Below, piece after piece: positions 9,702 to 18,958 of a DNA stretch of 64,000 nucleotides. Each line of letters starts with the position of its first letter. Positions within the stretch are counted from its first letter, which is position 1. A program made the position numbers and the translations under genes. The notes below the pieces were generated by a model. It had not been told where the DNA came from. It ran no database searches and was given only the letters and a program-made list of their open reading frames with translations. Source of the DNA: Limisphaerales bacterium (lineage in GTDB: Bacteria; Verrucomicrobiota; Verrucomicrobiia; Limisphaerales; UBA1096); assembly GCA_004213515.1 (NCBI GenBank), contig SHAK01000008.1, forward strand, positions 1 through 64,000, written 5' to 3'.

Positions 9702-11246
9702 TTATTTCAGCCGGTTTTTCTGCTTTAAAGATTTTCGTTTGGCTTCGTTTTCTGCCCGCTTACGTTGTTGCTCCGCAATGTAGTTAGCTACGAGAGAAGG
9801 ATCATATTCTCCGCCATAAGAATCGCGCAAAAAATTACAACGCTTACGCAATTGATTAAGTAGATTTGCATAAGCAGGGTCGTTAACAAGGTTCTCCAAT
9901 TGATCGGGATCTTTTTTTAGGTCATGTAGATATTCGTACTGGGGTTTTTGCTCGAAATACCGAGCGTAAACATAGCGACTGCTGCGTACTCCCTCCCATT
10001 TAGGGATAGTATTGTTTTCCATGAGGTGTTCGCAGAACGTATCTTTGCGCCAGTCTGTTATTTTTTCTCCATTCATAATCTGAAGCAGGCTTCGCCCTTG
10101 GTATTGTTGAGGCGCCTTAACGCCTGCGTATCCTAGGATTGTTGGAGCTATATCAGTATTGAGAACCATTGGGTCGGCGACTTTTCCTCTACGTTTTTTT
10201 TCTGCTCTAGGGTCGTAAATGATCAGAGGGACACGAAGGGATTCATCGTAATGTGACCACTTACCTGCAAATCCTCGTTGTCCTTCGTAGTAGCCATTGT
10301 CACCAGAAAAAATTATTATCGTATTGTCATTTAGATTAGATTTTTTTAGATGCTGAATCACCCGGTTCATTACTTTATCGATGCCTGTAATCATGCGGTA
10401 GTAAGCTCGAAGATTTGTCGCATATTTTTCTGGGGTATCCCATCGCCAAAAATAGCGAATCCTGTTAATCGATTTTTTCATGAATTCCGGATGGCTTTCA
10501 AAAATTTTTGGATCGGACAAGCGAGGCGCCTTTATAGATATGTCTTCGTACAATCCATCGACTGCTTTCGGCCAGGGAAAATGACCAGTGCCGGGCCGCT
10601 TATCCCCATCTTCTGCATGGGCTGAATTGAAACTAACTGAAAGGCAAAATGGCCCCTGATTTTTTTGTTGATCAATAAACTCGATTGCTCGGTCACCTGC
10701 CAACTCGGACTCGTGTCTCAGCGATCCGTCCTTTTGTTTTTTAAGATAAGGATTTCTGCCGATTGGTTGAAAGTAATTGAACATCTCTTCACGATCTTCT
10801 TTTTTTAAATTAACACCTAACTTTCCTATGAAACCTGTATCGTAGCCGGCTTTTCGCAGCAGCGCCGGATAGCTGGCTTGACTAAACTTGCTTCTGATTG
10901 GCCTTGTTCGAAAAGTAAATTGGTGTGTTCTTTCGTAAAGACCAGTCAAAATAGTAGCTCGGCTTGCGGCACAAATCGAGGTAGTCACAAACATATTGTT
11001 GAATCTTACGCCTTGTTGAGCCAAAAGATCCATGGTTGGAGTTTGTAAAAACGGATGACCTGCGCAGCCCATACGATCCCAGCGGTGATCGTCGGATAGA
11101 AAGAAAATAATGTTGGGTTGATCTTTGGTTTTAGCCGATGGGGCAGCGTTTATAGCCACAAAGGAAAAAATAAAAAGAATTAGAGCCCCAATCTGTGGGA
11201 TTTTCATGTCGAGGGCACTATAACTAGCTAATAAACCTTTGGCCAA
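9702..11246 (-). CDS. Sulfatase (arylsulfatase family)
   Basis: QPNIIFFLSDDHRWD; formylglycine site CAASRATILTG; IIIFSGDNGYYEGQRGFAGKW. Confidence 0.93.
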   Translation of the reverse strand: MAKGLLASYSALDMKIPQIGALILFIFSFVAINAAPSAKTKDQPNIIFFLSDDHRWDRMGCAGHPFLQTPTMDLLAQQGVRFNNMFVTTSICAASRATILTGLYERTHQFTFRTRPIRSKFSQASYPALLRKAGYDTGFIGKLGVNLKKEDREEMFNYFQPIGRNPYLKKQKDGSLRHESELAGDRAIEFIDQQKNQGPFCLSVSFNSAHAEDGDKRPGTGHFPWPKAVDGLYEDISIKAPRLSDPKIFESHPEFMKKSINRIRYFWRWDTPEKYATNLRAYYRMITGIDKVMNRVIQHLKKSNLNDNTIIIFSGDNGYYEGQRGFAGKWSHYDESLRVPLIIYDPRAEKKRRGKVADPMVLNTDIAPTILGYAGVKAPQQYQGRSLLQIMNGEKITDWRKDTFCEHLMENNTIPKWEGVRSSRYVYARYFEQKPQYEYLHDLKKDPDQLENLVNDPAYANLLNQLRKRCNFLRDSYGGEYDPSLVANYIAEQQRKRAENEAKRKSLKQKNRLK

Positions 11247-11391
11247 GCCGCTTAGGGCGATTTGAAAAAATAAACTCAGAAACGCTATTTTTAGTTAATT
11301 CAATGTTTTTTTATAAAAAACCATCCAATATTAGCTAAACTGTAGTTGACATGGCATCAGGGATCTGGTCCTCTTCCCGCCCTTTTTGGAA

Positions 11392-11703
11392 ATGTATGCT
11401 GTAGTTCAAACGGGTGGCAAACAATACAAGGTTGCCGAAGGTGACACCATCGAAGTCAATCGCGTAAGCGTTGACGCAGGTAGTGCATTGACGATCGATA
11501 ATGTATTAATGCTCAATCAGGACGGTTCTGTTAAGATCGGCTCCCCGACGATCGAAGGAGCTAAGGTGCAGGCCGAGGTTATTAAACATACCCGCGGCCC
11601 AAAACTCATAATTTGGAAAATGAAACGTCGGAAAGGTTACCGTAACAAAAATGGTCACCGCCAAGATCTTTCATTACTTAAGATAAACAAAATTAGCGGA
11701 TAA
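11392..11703 (+). CDS. rplU: 50S ribosomal protein L21
   Basis: [22 protein letters not shown]...[18 protein letters not shown] track starts 2 codons upstream (TTG 11386). Confidence 0.97.
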   Translation: MYAVVQTGGKQYKVAEGDTIEVNRVSVDAGSALTIDNVLMLNQDGSVKIGSPTIEGAKVQAEVIKHTRGPKLIIWKMKRRKGYRNKNGHRQDLSLLKINKISG

Positions 11704-11706
11704 GTT

Positions 11707-11967
11707 ATGGCACATAAGAAAGGACAAGGAAGTTCCCGCAACGGTCGCGATAGCGAAAGTAAGCGTCTTGGCGTAAAGAAATTTGGTGGCCAGTCTGTAA
11801 TTGCTGGCAACATACTAGTTCGTCAGCGTGGCACTAAATTTTCTCCAGGTCGTAATGTTGGACTTGGTCGTGATTGGACATTATTCGCCCTTACAGATGG
11901 ACGTGTTGAGTTTGATAAGAACGGTCGCCGTATAAATGTGATTCAGGAACAAGCAGCCGCAAATTAA
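11707..11967 (+). CDS. rpmA: 50S ribosomal protein L27
   Basis: [29 protein letters not shown]. Confidence 0.98.
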   Translation: MAHKKGQGSSRNGRDSESKRLGVKKFGGQSVIAGNILVRQRGTKFSPGRNVGLGRDWTLFALTDGRVEFDKNGRRINVIQEQAAAN

Positions 11968-11988
11968 GCAATTTTATTCACGAATTTG

Positions 11989-12022
11989 AATGGCGGGGCA
12001 CTTGGCCTCGCCATTTTTGTTT
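11989..12022 (+). terminator. Rho-independent terminator after rplU-rpmA
   Basis: AATGGCGGGG-cacttgg-CCTCGCCATT stem (9 of 10 paired) followed by TTGTTTT. Confidence 0.75.
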
Positions 12023-12053
12023 TAAGTGATCCATTTAATTTAGTTTTTGATCA

Positions 12054-13175
12054 ATGTTTGTTGATTCAGTCAAAGTTTATGCGAGGGCCGGTAAGGGCGG
12101 AAATGGCTGCCTTGCTTTTTCACATGAACCTTTCAAGCCCAAAGCTGGACCCTGTGGTGGAGATGGAGGCAAAGGTGGAGATGTTATTCTTGAGGCAGAT
12201 CATGATATTAATAACCTTGTCGCACAGTTTTATTCTCCGCATTTGCATGCCAAGGACGGTAGGCCGGGTGAAGGCAAAGGCAAAACCGGTCGAGGTGGAA
12301 AAAAGCTTATAATCAAGGTTCCTTGTGGAACACTTATTTGGAAACTTCCGAGTTCTAAACCTTTGCAAGAGGAATCCGATGTAATCCAGTTAAGAAAATC
12401 ATCAGGTGTAGAGGCGCTGGAAATAAATTTTGAGGAACAACCGAAAATTGAATGCGAAGAAGAGCTCTTAGAGCCAACGGTTGTTGCTGACCTTACAGAG
12501 GATGGACAACAATTTGTACTTTGTTCCGGTGGGCGAGGAGGGAAAGGTAATATGCACTTCACTAGCTCAGTTCGACAGGCACCTCGATTCGCCCAAGATG
12601 GTGAAGAGGGAGAGGAAGGAACTTATCGTTTCGAACTTCGCATGCTGGCCGAGATTGGTTTAGTTGGCTATCCAAACGCTGGAAAATCTACTCTTCTTTC
12701 AGCTGTTTCATCTGCTATGCCCAAGATTGCTGCTTACCCATTTACCACACTGCATCCGAATATCGGAATCGTTGAATTCAATGATTATACTCGGTTAACA
12801 GTTTGTGACATCCCGGGTATTATTGAAGGGGCTCATAATAACGTCGGCCTTGGACATGCGTTTCTTCGTCATATTCTTCGTTGCCATGTATTAGTATTTA
12901 TCATCGACATGTCTGGGGCAGACAACCGCGAACCATGGGATGACTATAGGCAGCTTTTGACGGAGCTGGAAAAGTACAATAGCGAATTGCTTAATCGACC
13001 TCGGCTTGTAGCCGCGAACAAAATGGACGAGGAGGTGGCTGTTGAAAATTTGAAGCAATTTCAAAAGGAGTTGGGACCTATCGATGTGATGGAAATATCG
13101 GCGGCATTCGATCTTGGTCTCGAGGAATTAAAGAAAAAAATGCAGCAGATCGTTGCTGCGCAATCAATTGAATAA
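12054..13175 (+). CDS. obgE: GTPase ObgE/CgtA
   Basis: Gly-rich Obg N-terminal domain (AGKGGNGCLAFSHEPFKPKAGPCGGDGGKGGDV); GLVGYPNAGKSTLL; DIPGIIEGAH. Confidence 0.96.
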   Translation: MFVDSVKVYARAGKGGNGCLAFSHEPFKPKAGPCGGDGGKGGDVILEADHDINNLVAQFYSPHLHAKDGRPGEGKGKTGRGGKKLIIKVPCGTLIWKLPSSKPLQEESDVIQLRKSSGVEALEINFEEQPKIECEEELLEPTVVADLTEDGQQFVLCSGGRGGKGNMHFTSSVRQAPRFAQDGEEGEEGTYRFELRMLAEIGLVGYPNAGKSTLLSAVSSAMPKIAAYPFTTLHPNIGIVEFNDYTRLTVCDIPGIIEGAHNNVGLGHAFLRHILRCHVLVFIIDMSGADNREPWDDYRQLLTELEKYNSELLNRPRLVAANKMDEEVAVENLKQFQKELGPIDVMEISAAFDLGLEELKKKMQQIVAAQSIE

Positions 13176-13178
13176 TCT

Positions 13179-14282
13179 ATGTTAAGAGCCGGAATAGTTG
13201 GATTGCCTAACGTAGGCAAGTCCACTTTATTTAATGCAGTTACACGCACAAGAAAGGCGGAATCGGCAAACTATCCTTTTTGCACGATTGATCCTAATGT
13301 AGGTGTTGTAAATGTTCCAGACAAGCGATTGGAATTGCTATCCTCAATATCTAGTTCGCAAGAGATAATATCAGCAGCAGTTGAATTTGTAGATATTGCA
13401 GGGTTAGTTAAGGGGGCTTCAGCGGGTGAAGGTTTAGGCAATAAATTTTTAAGTCATATCCGAGAGGTTGACGCAATTGTACATGTTGTTAGGTGTTTTG
13501 AGGACGGTGATATTCATCATGTCGAAGGAAGTATAGATCCAATTCGTGATATTGAAACTATTTCAACAGAGTTGATTGTAGCTGATCTTGACGCTATTCA
13601 GCGCAGGAAAGATAAACTTAATAAAGAGGCTAAGCGCGGCAATAAAGAGGCCATTGCTTTAATGGCAGTCATTGAGAAGGTGGAACCACATCTTGGAGAG
13701 GGCAACCCAGCTATAACCTGTGAGCTAACTCGTGAAGAGGCCGAATTGTCTAAGCAATTGTTTTTGCTTTCCGGAAAACCAACTTTGTTTGCTGCTAATT
13801 TAAAAGATTCCGAGTTAGCAGAAGCTAATAGTAATCCTTTTTATAAAAAGGTATGTGAATATGCAGAAAAAAATCACGGTTGTGAAACTGTAGTCATAAG
13901 TGCCCAGATTGAAAGTGAACTCATTGATTTATCCGAGCAGGAAGCGGAAGAGTTTCTATCTGAAATGGGAGTTAGTGAGAGTGGTGCTGGGCAATTAATC
14001 CAAAAATCCTACTCTTTACTTGGGCTTCAAACTTATTTCACTACTGGTGAAAAAGAAACGCGCGCTTGGACTATTCGTAAGGGAGATACTGCTCCTAAGG
14101 CGGCAGGTGTGATTCACGGCGATTTTGAGCGTGGTTTTATTAAAGCCGAGACTGTTGCTTTTGATGACTTAATTGAGTGCGGTTCAATTGCGACAGCTCG
14201 TGATCGTGGTCTGTATCGCATGGAGGGCAAGGAGTACATTGTTCAGGAAGGTGATGTTATGCTATTTAAGTTTAACGTTTAA
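13179..14282 (+). CDS. ychF: Redox-regulated ATPase YchF
   Basis: [71 protein letters not shown]. Confidence 0.97.
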   Translation: MLRAGIVGLPNVGKSTLFNAVTRTRKAESANYPFCTIDPNVGVVNVPDKRLELLSSISSSQEIISAAVEFVDIAGLVKGASAGEGLGNKFLSHIREVDAIVHVVRCFEDGDIHHVEGSIDPIRDIETISTELIVADLDAIQRRKDKLNKEAKRGNKEAIALMAVIEKVEPHLGEGNPAITCELTREEAELSKQLFLLSGKPTLFAANLKDSELAEANSNPFYKKVCEYAEKNHGCETVVISAQIESELIDLSEQEAEEFLSEMGVSESGAGQLIQKSYSLLGLQTYFTTGEKETRAWTIRKGDTAPKAAGVIHGDFERGFIKAETVAFDDLIECGSIATARDRGLYRMEGKEYIVQEGDVMLFKFNV

Positions 14283-14285
14283 TTA

Positions 14286-15464
14286 GTGGGGTTAAAGCTA
14301 ATGAGCACTAATAGATTAGTATATTTGGATAACAATGCTACGACTCGTATTGCCCCCGAAGTGGTAGAGTCGATGATGCCTTGCCTTACTGATTATTGGG
14401 GAAATCCATCTAGTGCTTACTCTTTAGCAATTAAGCCTGCTAACCTAATTGAGGAGGCCAGGGAAAGAGTTGCCAGACTAATAGGTTCGGATAAACGGAA
14501 TATCGTGTTTACCAGCTGTGGCACAGAAAGTAATAATGCTGCCATTCAGGGAGCCTTAACGGCTAACCCAATGAAGCGACACGTTGTAACTACAGCTGTT
14601 GAACATTCAGCGAATATTAAGTTTTGTCGACATCTTGAAAAGTGTGGATATGAAGTGACGCTTTTGCCTGTAGATCTTGACGGTGCAATTGATTTTTGTG
14701 ATTTGCAATCAGCAATTCGACAAGATACTGCCATTGTTTCTATAATGTGGGCTAATAATGAAACAGGTGTCCTATTTCCAATCGAGGAAATAGCAGCTAT
14801 CTGTAGAAGTAATGGCGTTCTATTTCATACTGATGCTGTGCAGGTTGCTGGTAAACTCCCTATTGATGTGCAAGGTTTGGGAGTAGATTATCTTTCTCTT
14901 TCTGCACACAAGCTCAGAGCTCCCAAAGGAATAGGTCTCCTATATATAAAAAGTGGGGTTGTATTCTCTCCTTACATTATGGGAGGGGCACAGGAACGAG
15001 GTTTACGCGGAGGCACCGAAAATGTAGCAAATATTGTTGCATTTGGAAAAGCTGCCGAACTTGCCCTTAGTCATATTGAAATTGAAAATAAACAAACACG
15101 TTCGCTTCGAGATAGGCTAGAGAAAGGGGTTTTTCAATCTATTGCAGGGGCTGTTCGAAATGGGGGAGAGCCTCGTTTACCAAATACTTCCAATATTGGT
15201 TTTCAAGGGATTGAAGCGGAAGCTGCTCTTTTGCTTTTAGACAGGGAAGGTATATGTGCATCGAGTGGATCAGCTTGTACAACTGGATCTATAGAGCCCT
15301 CTCATGTTTTACAAGCTATGGGGGTGCCGGCTGCACGCTCGAAAGGTTCGCTGCGTTTCAGTTTGGGTATTGAAAATACTGAGCAGGATGTAGATTATTT
15401 ACTAGATAAGTTACCTGCAATTGTTGAGCGCCTACGCGGCGCTTCTCCTGAAGCTTTAGCCTAA
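14286..15464 (+). CDS. Cysteine desulfurase (NifS/IscS family)
   Basis: YLDNNATTRIAPEV; SLSAHKLRAPKGIGLLY; GICASSGSACTTGSIEPSHVL. Probable start ATG at 14301. Confidence 0.93.
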   Translation: MGLKLMSTNRLVYLDNNATTRIAPEVVESMMPCLTDYWGNPSSAYSLAIKPANLIEEARERVARLIGSDKRNIVFTSCGTESNNAAIQGALTANPMKRHVVTTAVEHSANIKFCRHLEKCGYEVTLLPVDLDGAIDFCDLQSAIRQDTAIVSIMWANNETGVLFPIEEIAAICRSNGVLFHTDAVQVAGKLPIDVQGLGVDYLSLSAHKLRAPKGIGLLYIKSGVVFSPYIMGGAQERGLRGGTENVANIVAFGKAAELALSHIEIENKQTRSLRDRLEKGVFQSIAGAVRNGGEPRLPNTSNIGFQGIEAEAALLLLDREGICASSGSACTTGSIEPSHVLQAMGVPAARSKGSLRFSLGIENTEQDVDYLLDKLPAIVERLRGASPEALA

Positions 15465-15475
15465 TTTAAAACAAA

Positions 15476-16588
15476 TTAACTAAGCGAAGAAATTAATGAT
15501 TTCATAGCTGGTTCGTTTTCAATCATTTTTTCAACAAGTTTGAACTGAACCCTGGCACGGTCGAGATTATGTTCGTCACGATGTGCTCGAAAATATAAAT
15601 CTCCATTCAAGTGATCCGTGAGAAAGCGTATTCCTAATTGAAAAGTAATAACCTTTCCTGAAACAGCCAGATAATCTTTCTCTGTTTCATTTAAAAAAGA
15701 TTTAGCCTCGCTAAGATAGCCATTACTTAAAGCTTTAAAGAACTCCATGCGAATAGTGACTTTTTCAAGATTGCGATCATCTTCATCTGCAGGGCTAGTT
15801 AGTGTGCGGACCATATCTCCGAAGTCATAGTGGACTAATCCTGGCATTACTGTATCAAGATCAACAATACACATCACTTCGCCGGATTCATTGTCTAATA
15901 ACACGTTGTCAATTTTAGTGTCATTGTGTGTTATGCGAACTGGTAACTTACCTTCGTTGATTGCCGAGGTAAAAGTATGAACAATATCTTTGTGTTTTCT
16001 ACAGAAATCGATTTCATCTTGGATTTTGCTCGCTCTACCATGTAAATCTTCGTTTATAGCTTGCTCTAACGCTTGAAAACGAAGGGCCCCGTTATGGAAT
16101 TGCGGGATAGTCTCTTGGATTTTTTCCGAGGGAAGGTCGGATAGTCTTTTTTGAAATAAACCAAAGGCTCGCCCTACCTGTTCTGCTTGGTTAGGGTTTT
16201 CTGCAACGTGACTTGACTCCACTCGTTCAATGAAAACATATGTTCTCCAAAAATTTCCTTTTATATCCTGATAATAAGGAGCTCCGCCCCGAGTAGGAAC
16301 AAGTGTCATAGTTCGACGTGTTAAGTCCACCGAACTTTCCTCTGCAATTTTTTTTCGTAAATGGTCTGTTGTAGCTTTTACGTTTTGCATGACTACTGCA
16401 GGTTGATGAAACACATCGTGATTGATGCGCTGCAATATATATCTTATGGGGCTTCCTCCTTGTTGGCAGGTTACGATGTAAGTATCGTTGATGTGGCCTT
16501 TTACCCAAGCATGACCCTCAACAAATTCAGCTACAATTTGAAACTTGCTGATTAATTTTTCTAAAAAATTCTCGTTTGTTTCATTCAC
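15476..16588 (-). CDS. Phosphotransferase family protein, N-acetylhexosamine 1-kinase (NahK)-like
   Basis: RITHNDTKIDNVLLDNESGEVMCIVDLDTVMPGLVHYDFGDMVRT (APH-fold, NahK-type HNDTKxxN / DLDTVMPG signature). Confidence 0.7.
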   Translation of the reverse strand: MNETNENFLEKLISKFQIVAEFVEGHAWVKGHINDTYIVTCQQGGSPIRYILQRINHDVFHQPAVVMQNVKATTDHLRKKIAEESSVDLTRRTMTLVPTRGGAPYYQDIKGNFWRTYVFIERVESSHVAENPNQAEQVGRAFGLFQKRLSDLPSEKIQETIPQFHNGALRFQALEQAINEDLHGRASKIQDEIDFCRKHKDIVHTFTSAINEGKLPVRITHNDTKIDNVLLDNESGEVMCIVDLDTVMPGLVHYDFGDMVRTLTSPADEDDRNLEKVTIRMEFFKALSNGYLSEAKSFLNETEKDYLAVSGKVITFQLGIRFLTDHLNGDLYFRAHRDEHNLDRARVQFKLVEKMIENEPAMKSLISSLS

Positions 16589-16719
16589 CTGTAAGCAAGA
16601 ATCTTCTTTTTGCTCTTCATTTCAAGAAGGAAATAGAGTGTTTAGTAAAATGATGGAGTTTATGTGAAACCTAAACTTCAAAGGTTGCAGTTCAAAAGGC
16701 CTGAGGATCCTTAAAAGTA

Positions 16720-17110
16720 TTTTATGCAGAGAAACTTCCCCAAGTAGTTGTTGCCGGAGAAGTTGGACGATCTGTTTCAGCAAATCGCCCAACTGTTCCT
16801 CCAGCTCCTAACCTGCTCGTCTACCTCAGTGAGTATCCTCACTGGTTTTCGCGTTGAGCAGCTGGGGCCGTTTCGATCTGTTTCGATAAATCGCAACGCT
16901 TTTAAGCCCCAGTTTCACGCCTGTTATATAGGCGCTTGTGATATCCTCGGCCGAGCAAACCTTAGAAGGGGTGTGCGGTTTTGGATATCGTGCTGTTGAT
17001 AAACAGCTTAGCTGCAGCCTTCTTCTTAAGAAGTGTTTTGAAATGAATGCTTTGTTCAACACGAAACGGTATGAACGGCAATCGAACACATCTAGATTTT
17101 CAGGTCTGCG
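16720..17110 (-). pseudogene. nrdJ: C-terminal remnant of adenosylcobalamin-dependent (class II) ribonucleotide reductase
   Basis: Minus strand, in alternating frames: ENLDVFDC (frame A), QSIHFKTLLKKKAAAKLFINSTISKTAHPF then stop (frame C), AEDITSAYITGVKLGLKSVAIYRNRSKRPQLLN (frame A), then stops. These resemble NrdJ segments EHLPVFDC, RSIHx..HVxMMAAAQPFISGAISKT and [33 protein letters not shown], recalled from family knowledge. Confidence 0.78.
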
Positions 17111-17375
17111 CTTGTTTTTTTGGGTTTCCCCTTTCTCCTTGACGTCCCCAACGGGGGCAGATTCTTTAATGTTTTTTTTGATTTCTTGCCTGCCTAACTT
17201 GCTGCTTTTGTCAGTTGTTGATTGCGATCGAACTCCTAAGTCAGGTGTAGTTATGGAAAGATGGTTGTCGATAATCGGACTTTAGTTTTGTATGGCCATT
17301 ATTTAGCTCAAAGGTTGTTTTATTGTTGAATTTACCTTTGAGATCTCGTTTTGGTTGTTAAAAAGATTATTATTA

Positions 17376-17423
17376 CCACAATTTGTAGTGGTAACAAGTT
17401 TTAATAAGCACAATTTGTAGTGT
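17376..17423. promoter_or_regulatory. Tandem NrdR-box-like palindromes
   Basis: Two copies of CACAATTTGTAGTG at 17377-17390 and 17409-17422, 32 bp apart start to start. Both resemble the NrdR-box consensus acaCwAtATaTwGtgt. Confidence 0.6.
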
Positions 17424-17506
17424 TTTAGAGTAGAATTGAAAATTTGGTTTTTTAAATAGATTGACCCTTGCCACTCAATTATTTAGAGCTCAAAATTATA
17501 TTTCTG

Positions 17507-17851
17507 ATGGGGAATTTTCTAATTGAGCAATTGGATGAGTTAGATTCAAAAGCGTGTCCTTGTGGTTTTGCTAAAAGAGCATTCTCCGATGAGCCGGGGG
17601 CAGTTGCTAGTTTGCATATGGTTGAAATCAATCAGGACTCTAGAGTGCACTATCATAAGAGGATGACTGAGATTTACCTTGTGATTGAAGGTGAGGGATT
17701 CTTGGAGTTGGACGGCGAACTTGTGCCTGTCCGGCCCTTTACGACCGTTTATATTAAGCCTGGTTGTAGGCATCGTGCAGTTGGCCAACTGAAAATTATA
17801 AATATACCGGTCCCTGCATTCGATCCTCAGGATGAGTGGTTTGATGAATGA
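17507..17851 (+). CDS. Cupin-domain protein
   Basis: VHYHKRMTEIYLVIEGEGFLELDGELVPVRPFTTVYIKPGCRHRAVG; ATG at 17507 preferred over TTG at 17468. Confidence 0.85.
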   Translation: MGNFLIEQLDELDSKACPCGFAKRAFSDEPGAVASLHMVEINQDSRVHYHKRMTEIYLVIEGEGFLELDGELVPVRPFTTVYIKPGCRHRAVGQLKIINIPVPAFDPQDEWFDE

Positions 17852-17854
17852 ATA

Positions 17855-18529
17855 ATGGTTTCGACTTGTCGCGGGAGCTTCTTAACGATTGAATCCCCCG
17901 CCCGGCTAATAACGGGATTTAGAAGTAATATTGTGCATACTCTTATTTTAATTTTATTGGGTTTAACTTCAGTGATTAGTTTGACTTTTATTATCGAGCG
18001 AGGTTGGGCTCTTAGGCGTGGCATCATTCTTCCAACACCTTTACTAGATAGCCTTGATCACTGTCACACTCGAGCAGATGTAAATACGGTTTTACGCTTT
18101 GCTCAACAGCATCAAAATACGCCTTTAGCTCGTTTGACAACTACGGCAATTGAGCATCTTGAGTGGGCTAAGGCTGATAATGTTGAGGCGTTGCAAACTC
18201 GAGCTAGACATGAAGTAAGTAAAATGGAACGAGGGCTAATAGTTTTGGAGATTATAACAGGAATTGCTCCGTTGCTTGGCTTGGTTGGAACCGTGGTTGG
18301 CCTTATCGATATATTTAGTACTATGGCGTCAGGAGAAACTGAGGCTGCAGCTTTTGCTCAGGGAATTTCTACAGCTCTTTGGGCTACACTTTCCGGACTT
18401 AGTATAGCTATACCCTCTCTTATAACTTGGAGCATATACAACAAGCGAATAGAGACATATGGTATAGAGATGGAAACTCATCTTGACGTTTTTTTAAGGC
18501 GTCAATATCCCAACAGTAACGGTAACTAA
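17855..18529 (+). CDS. MotA/TolQ/ExbB proton channel family protein
   Basis: MERGLIVLEIITGIAPLLGLVGTVVGLIDIFSTMASG...ISTALWATLSGLSIAIPSL. Confidence 0.92.
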   Translation: MVSTCRGSFLTIESPARLITGFRSNIVHTLILILLGLTSVISLTFIIERGWALRRGIILPTPLLDSLDHCHTRADVNTVLRFAQQHQNTPLARLTTTAIEHLEWAKADNVEALQTRARHEVSKMERGLIVLEIITGIAPLLGLVGTVVGLIDIFSTMASGETEAAAFAQGISTALWATLSGLSIAIPSLITWSIYNKRIETYGIEMETHLDVFLRRQYPNSNGN

Positions 18530-18535
18530 ACAGTC

Positions 18536-18958
18536 ATGCGGTTTATTCTACGCAAAAATCGTAAGCCGCCCGCGGTTATCGTGGTTGCATTGATTGATGT
18601 GTTAATGGTTGTTCTGATATTTATGGTTGTTTCAACAACATTCAAAAATCAGGCTGCAGTGCGATTAGCATTACCCGAGTCATCTCAAGCTCAAAAAGCG
18701 CCCACTGCGAATCAATCATTGATCGTCACTGTAGCAAAAAAATCACCATATTTTTATCTTGGATCAGTTCCAATCGAGGAAGGTGATTTGGAAGAGGAAA
18801 TAAAAAAAGCAGTTAAGTCAAATCCTGAGCAGCAGCTTTCCATTCGTTCCGATACTGACGCCCCTTTTGGAAAAATTATTAAGGTGATGGACGCTGCTAA
18901 GTTGGCGGGTGTTAAAGGGGTTAAGGCCTTTACTAAAGATTCTGGAAGTAATGAGTAG
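18536..18958 (+). CDS. ExbD/TolR family biopolymer transport protein
   Basis: ALIDVLMVVLIFMVVSTTFKNQAAVRLALPES; C-terminal ExbD fold. Confidence 0.9.
   Translation: MRFILRKNRKPPAVIVVALIDVLMVVLIFMVVSTTFKNQAAVRLALPESSQAQKAPTANQSLIVTVAKKSPYFYLGSVPIEEGDLEEEIKKAVKSNPEQQLSIRSDTDAPFGKIIKVMDAAKLAGVKGVKAFTKDSGSNE

Noticed and set aside
11986-12312. ORF 11986-12312 overlapping the obgE start
   Set aside because: Out-of-frame shadow of obgE that also crosses the rpmA terminator.
16748-17285. Plus-strand ORFs 16748-16999 and 16938-17285 as possible novel genes
   Set aside because: They are antisense to the NrdJ-like remnant and show no recognisable protein features; the homology signal is on the minus strand.
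17376-17423. CRISPR-like repeat pair
   Set aside because: Only two copies of a short palindrome, with no array or cas genes; spacing and sequence fit a regulator-binding pair better.
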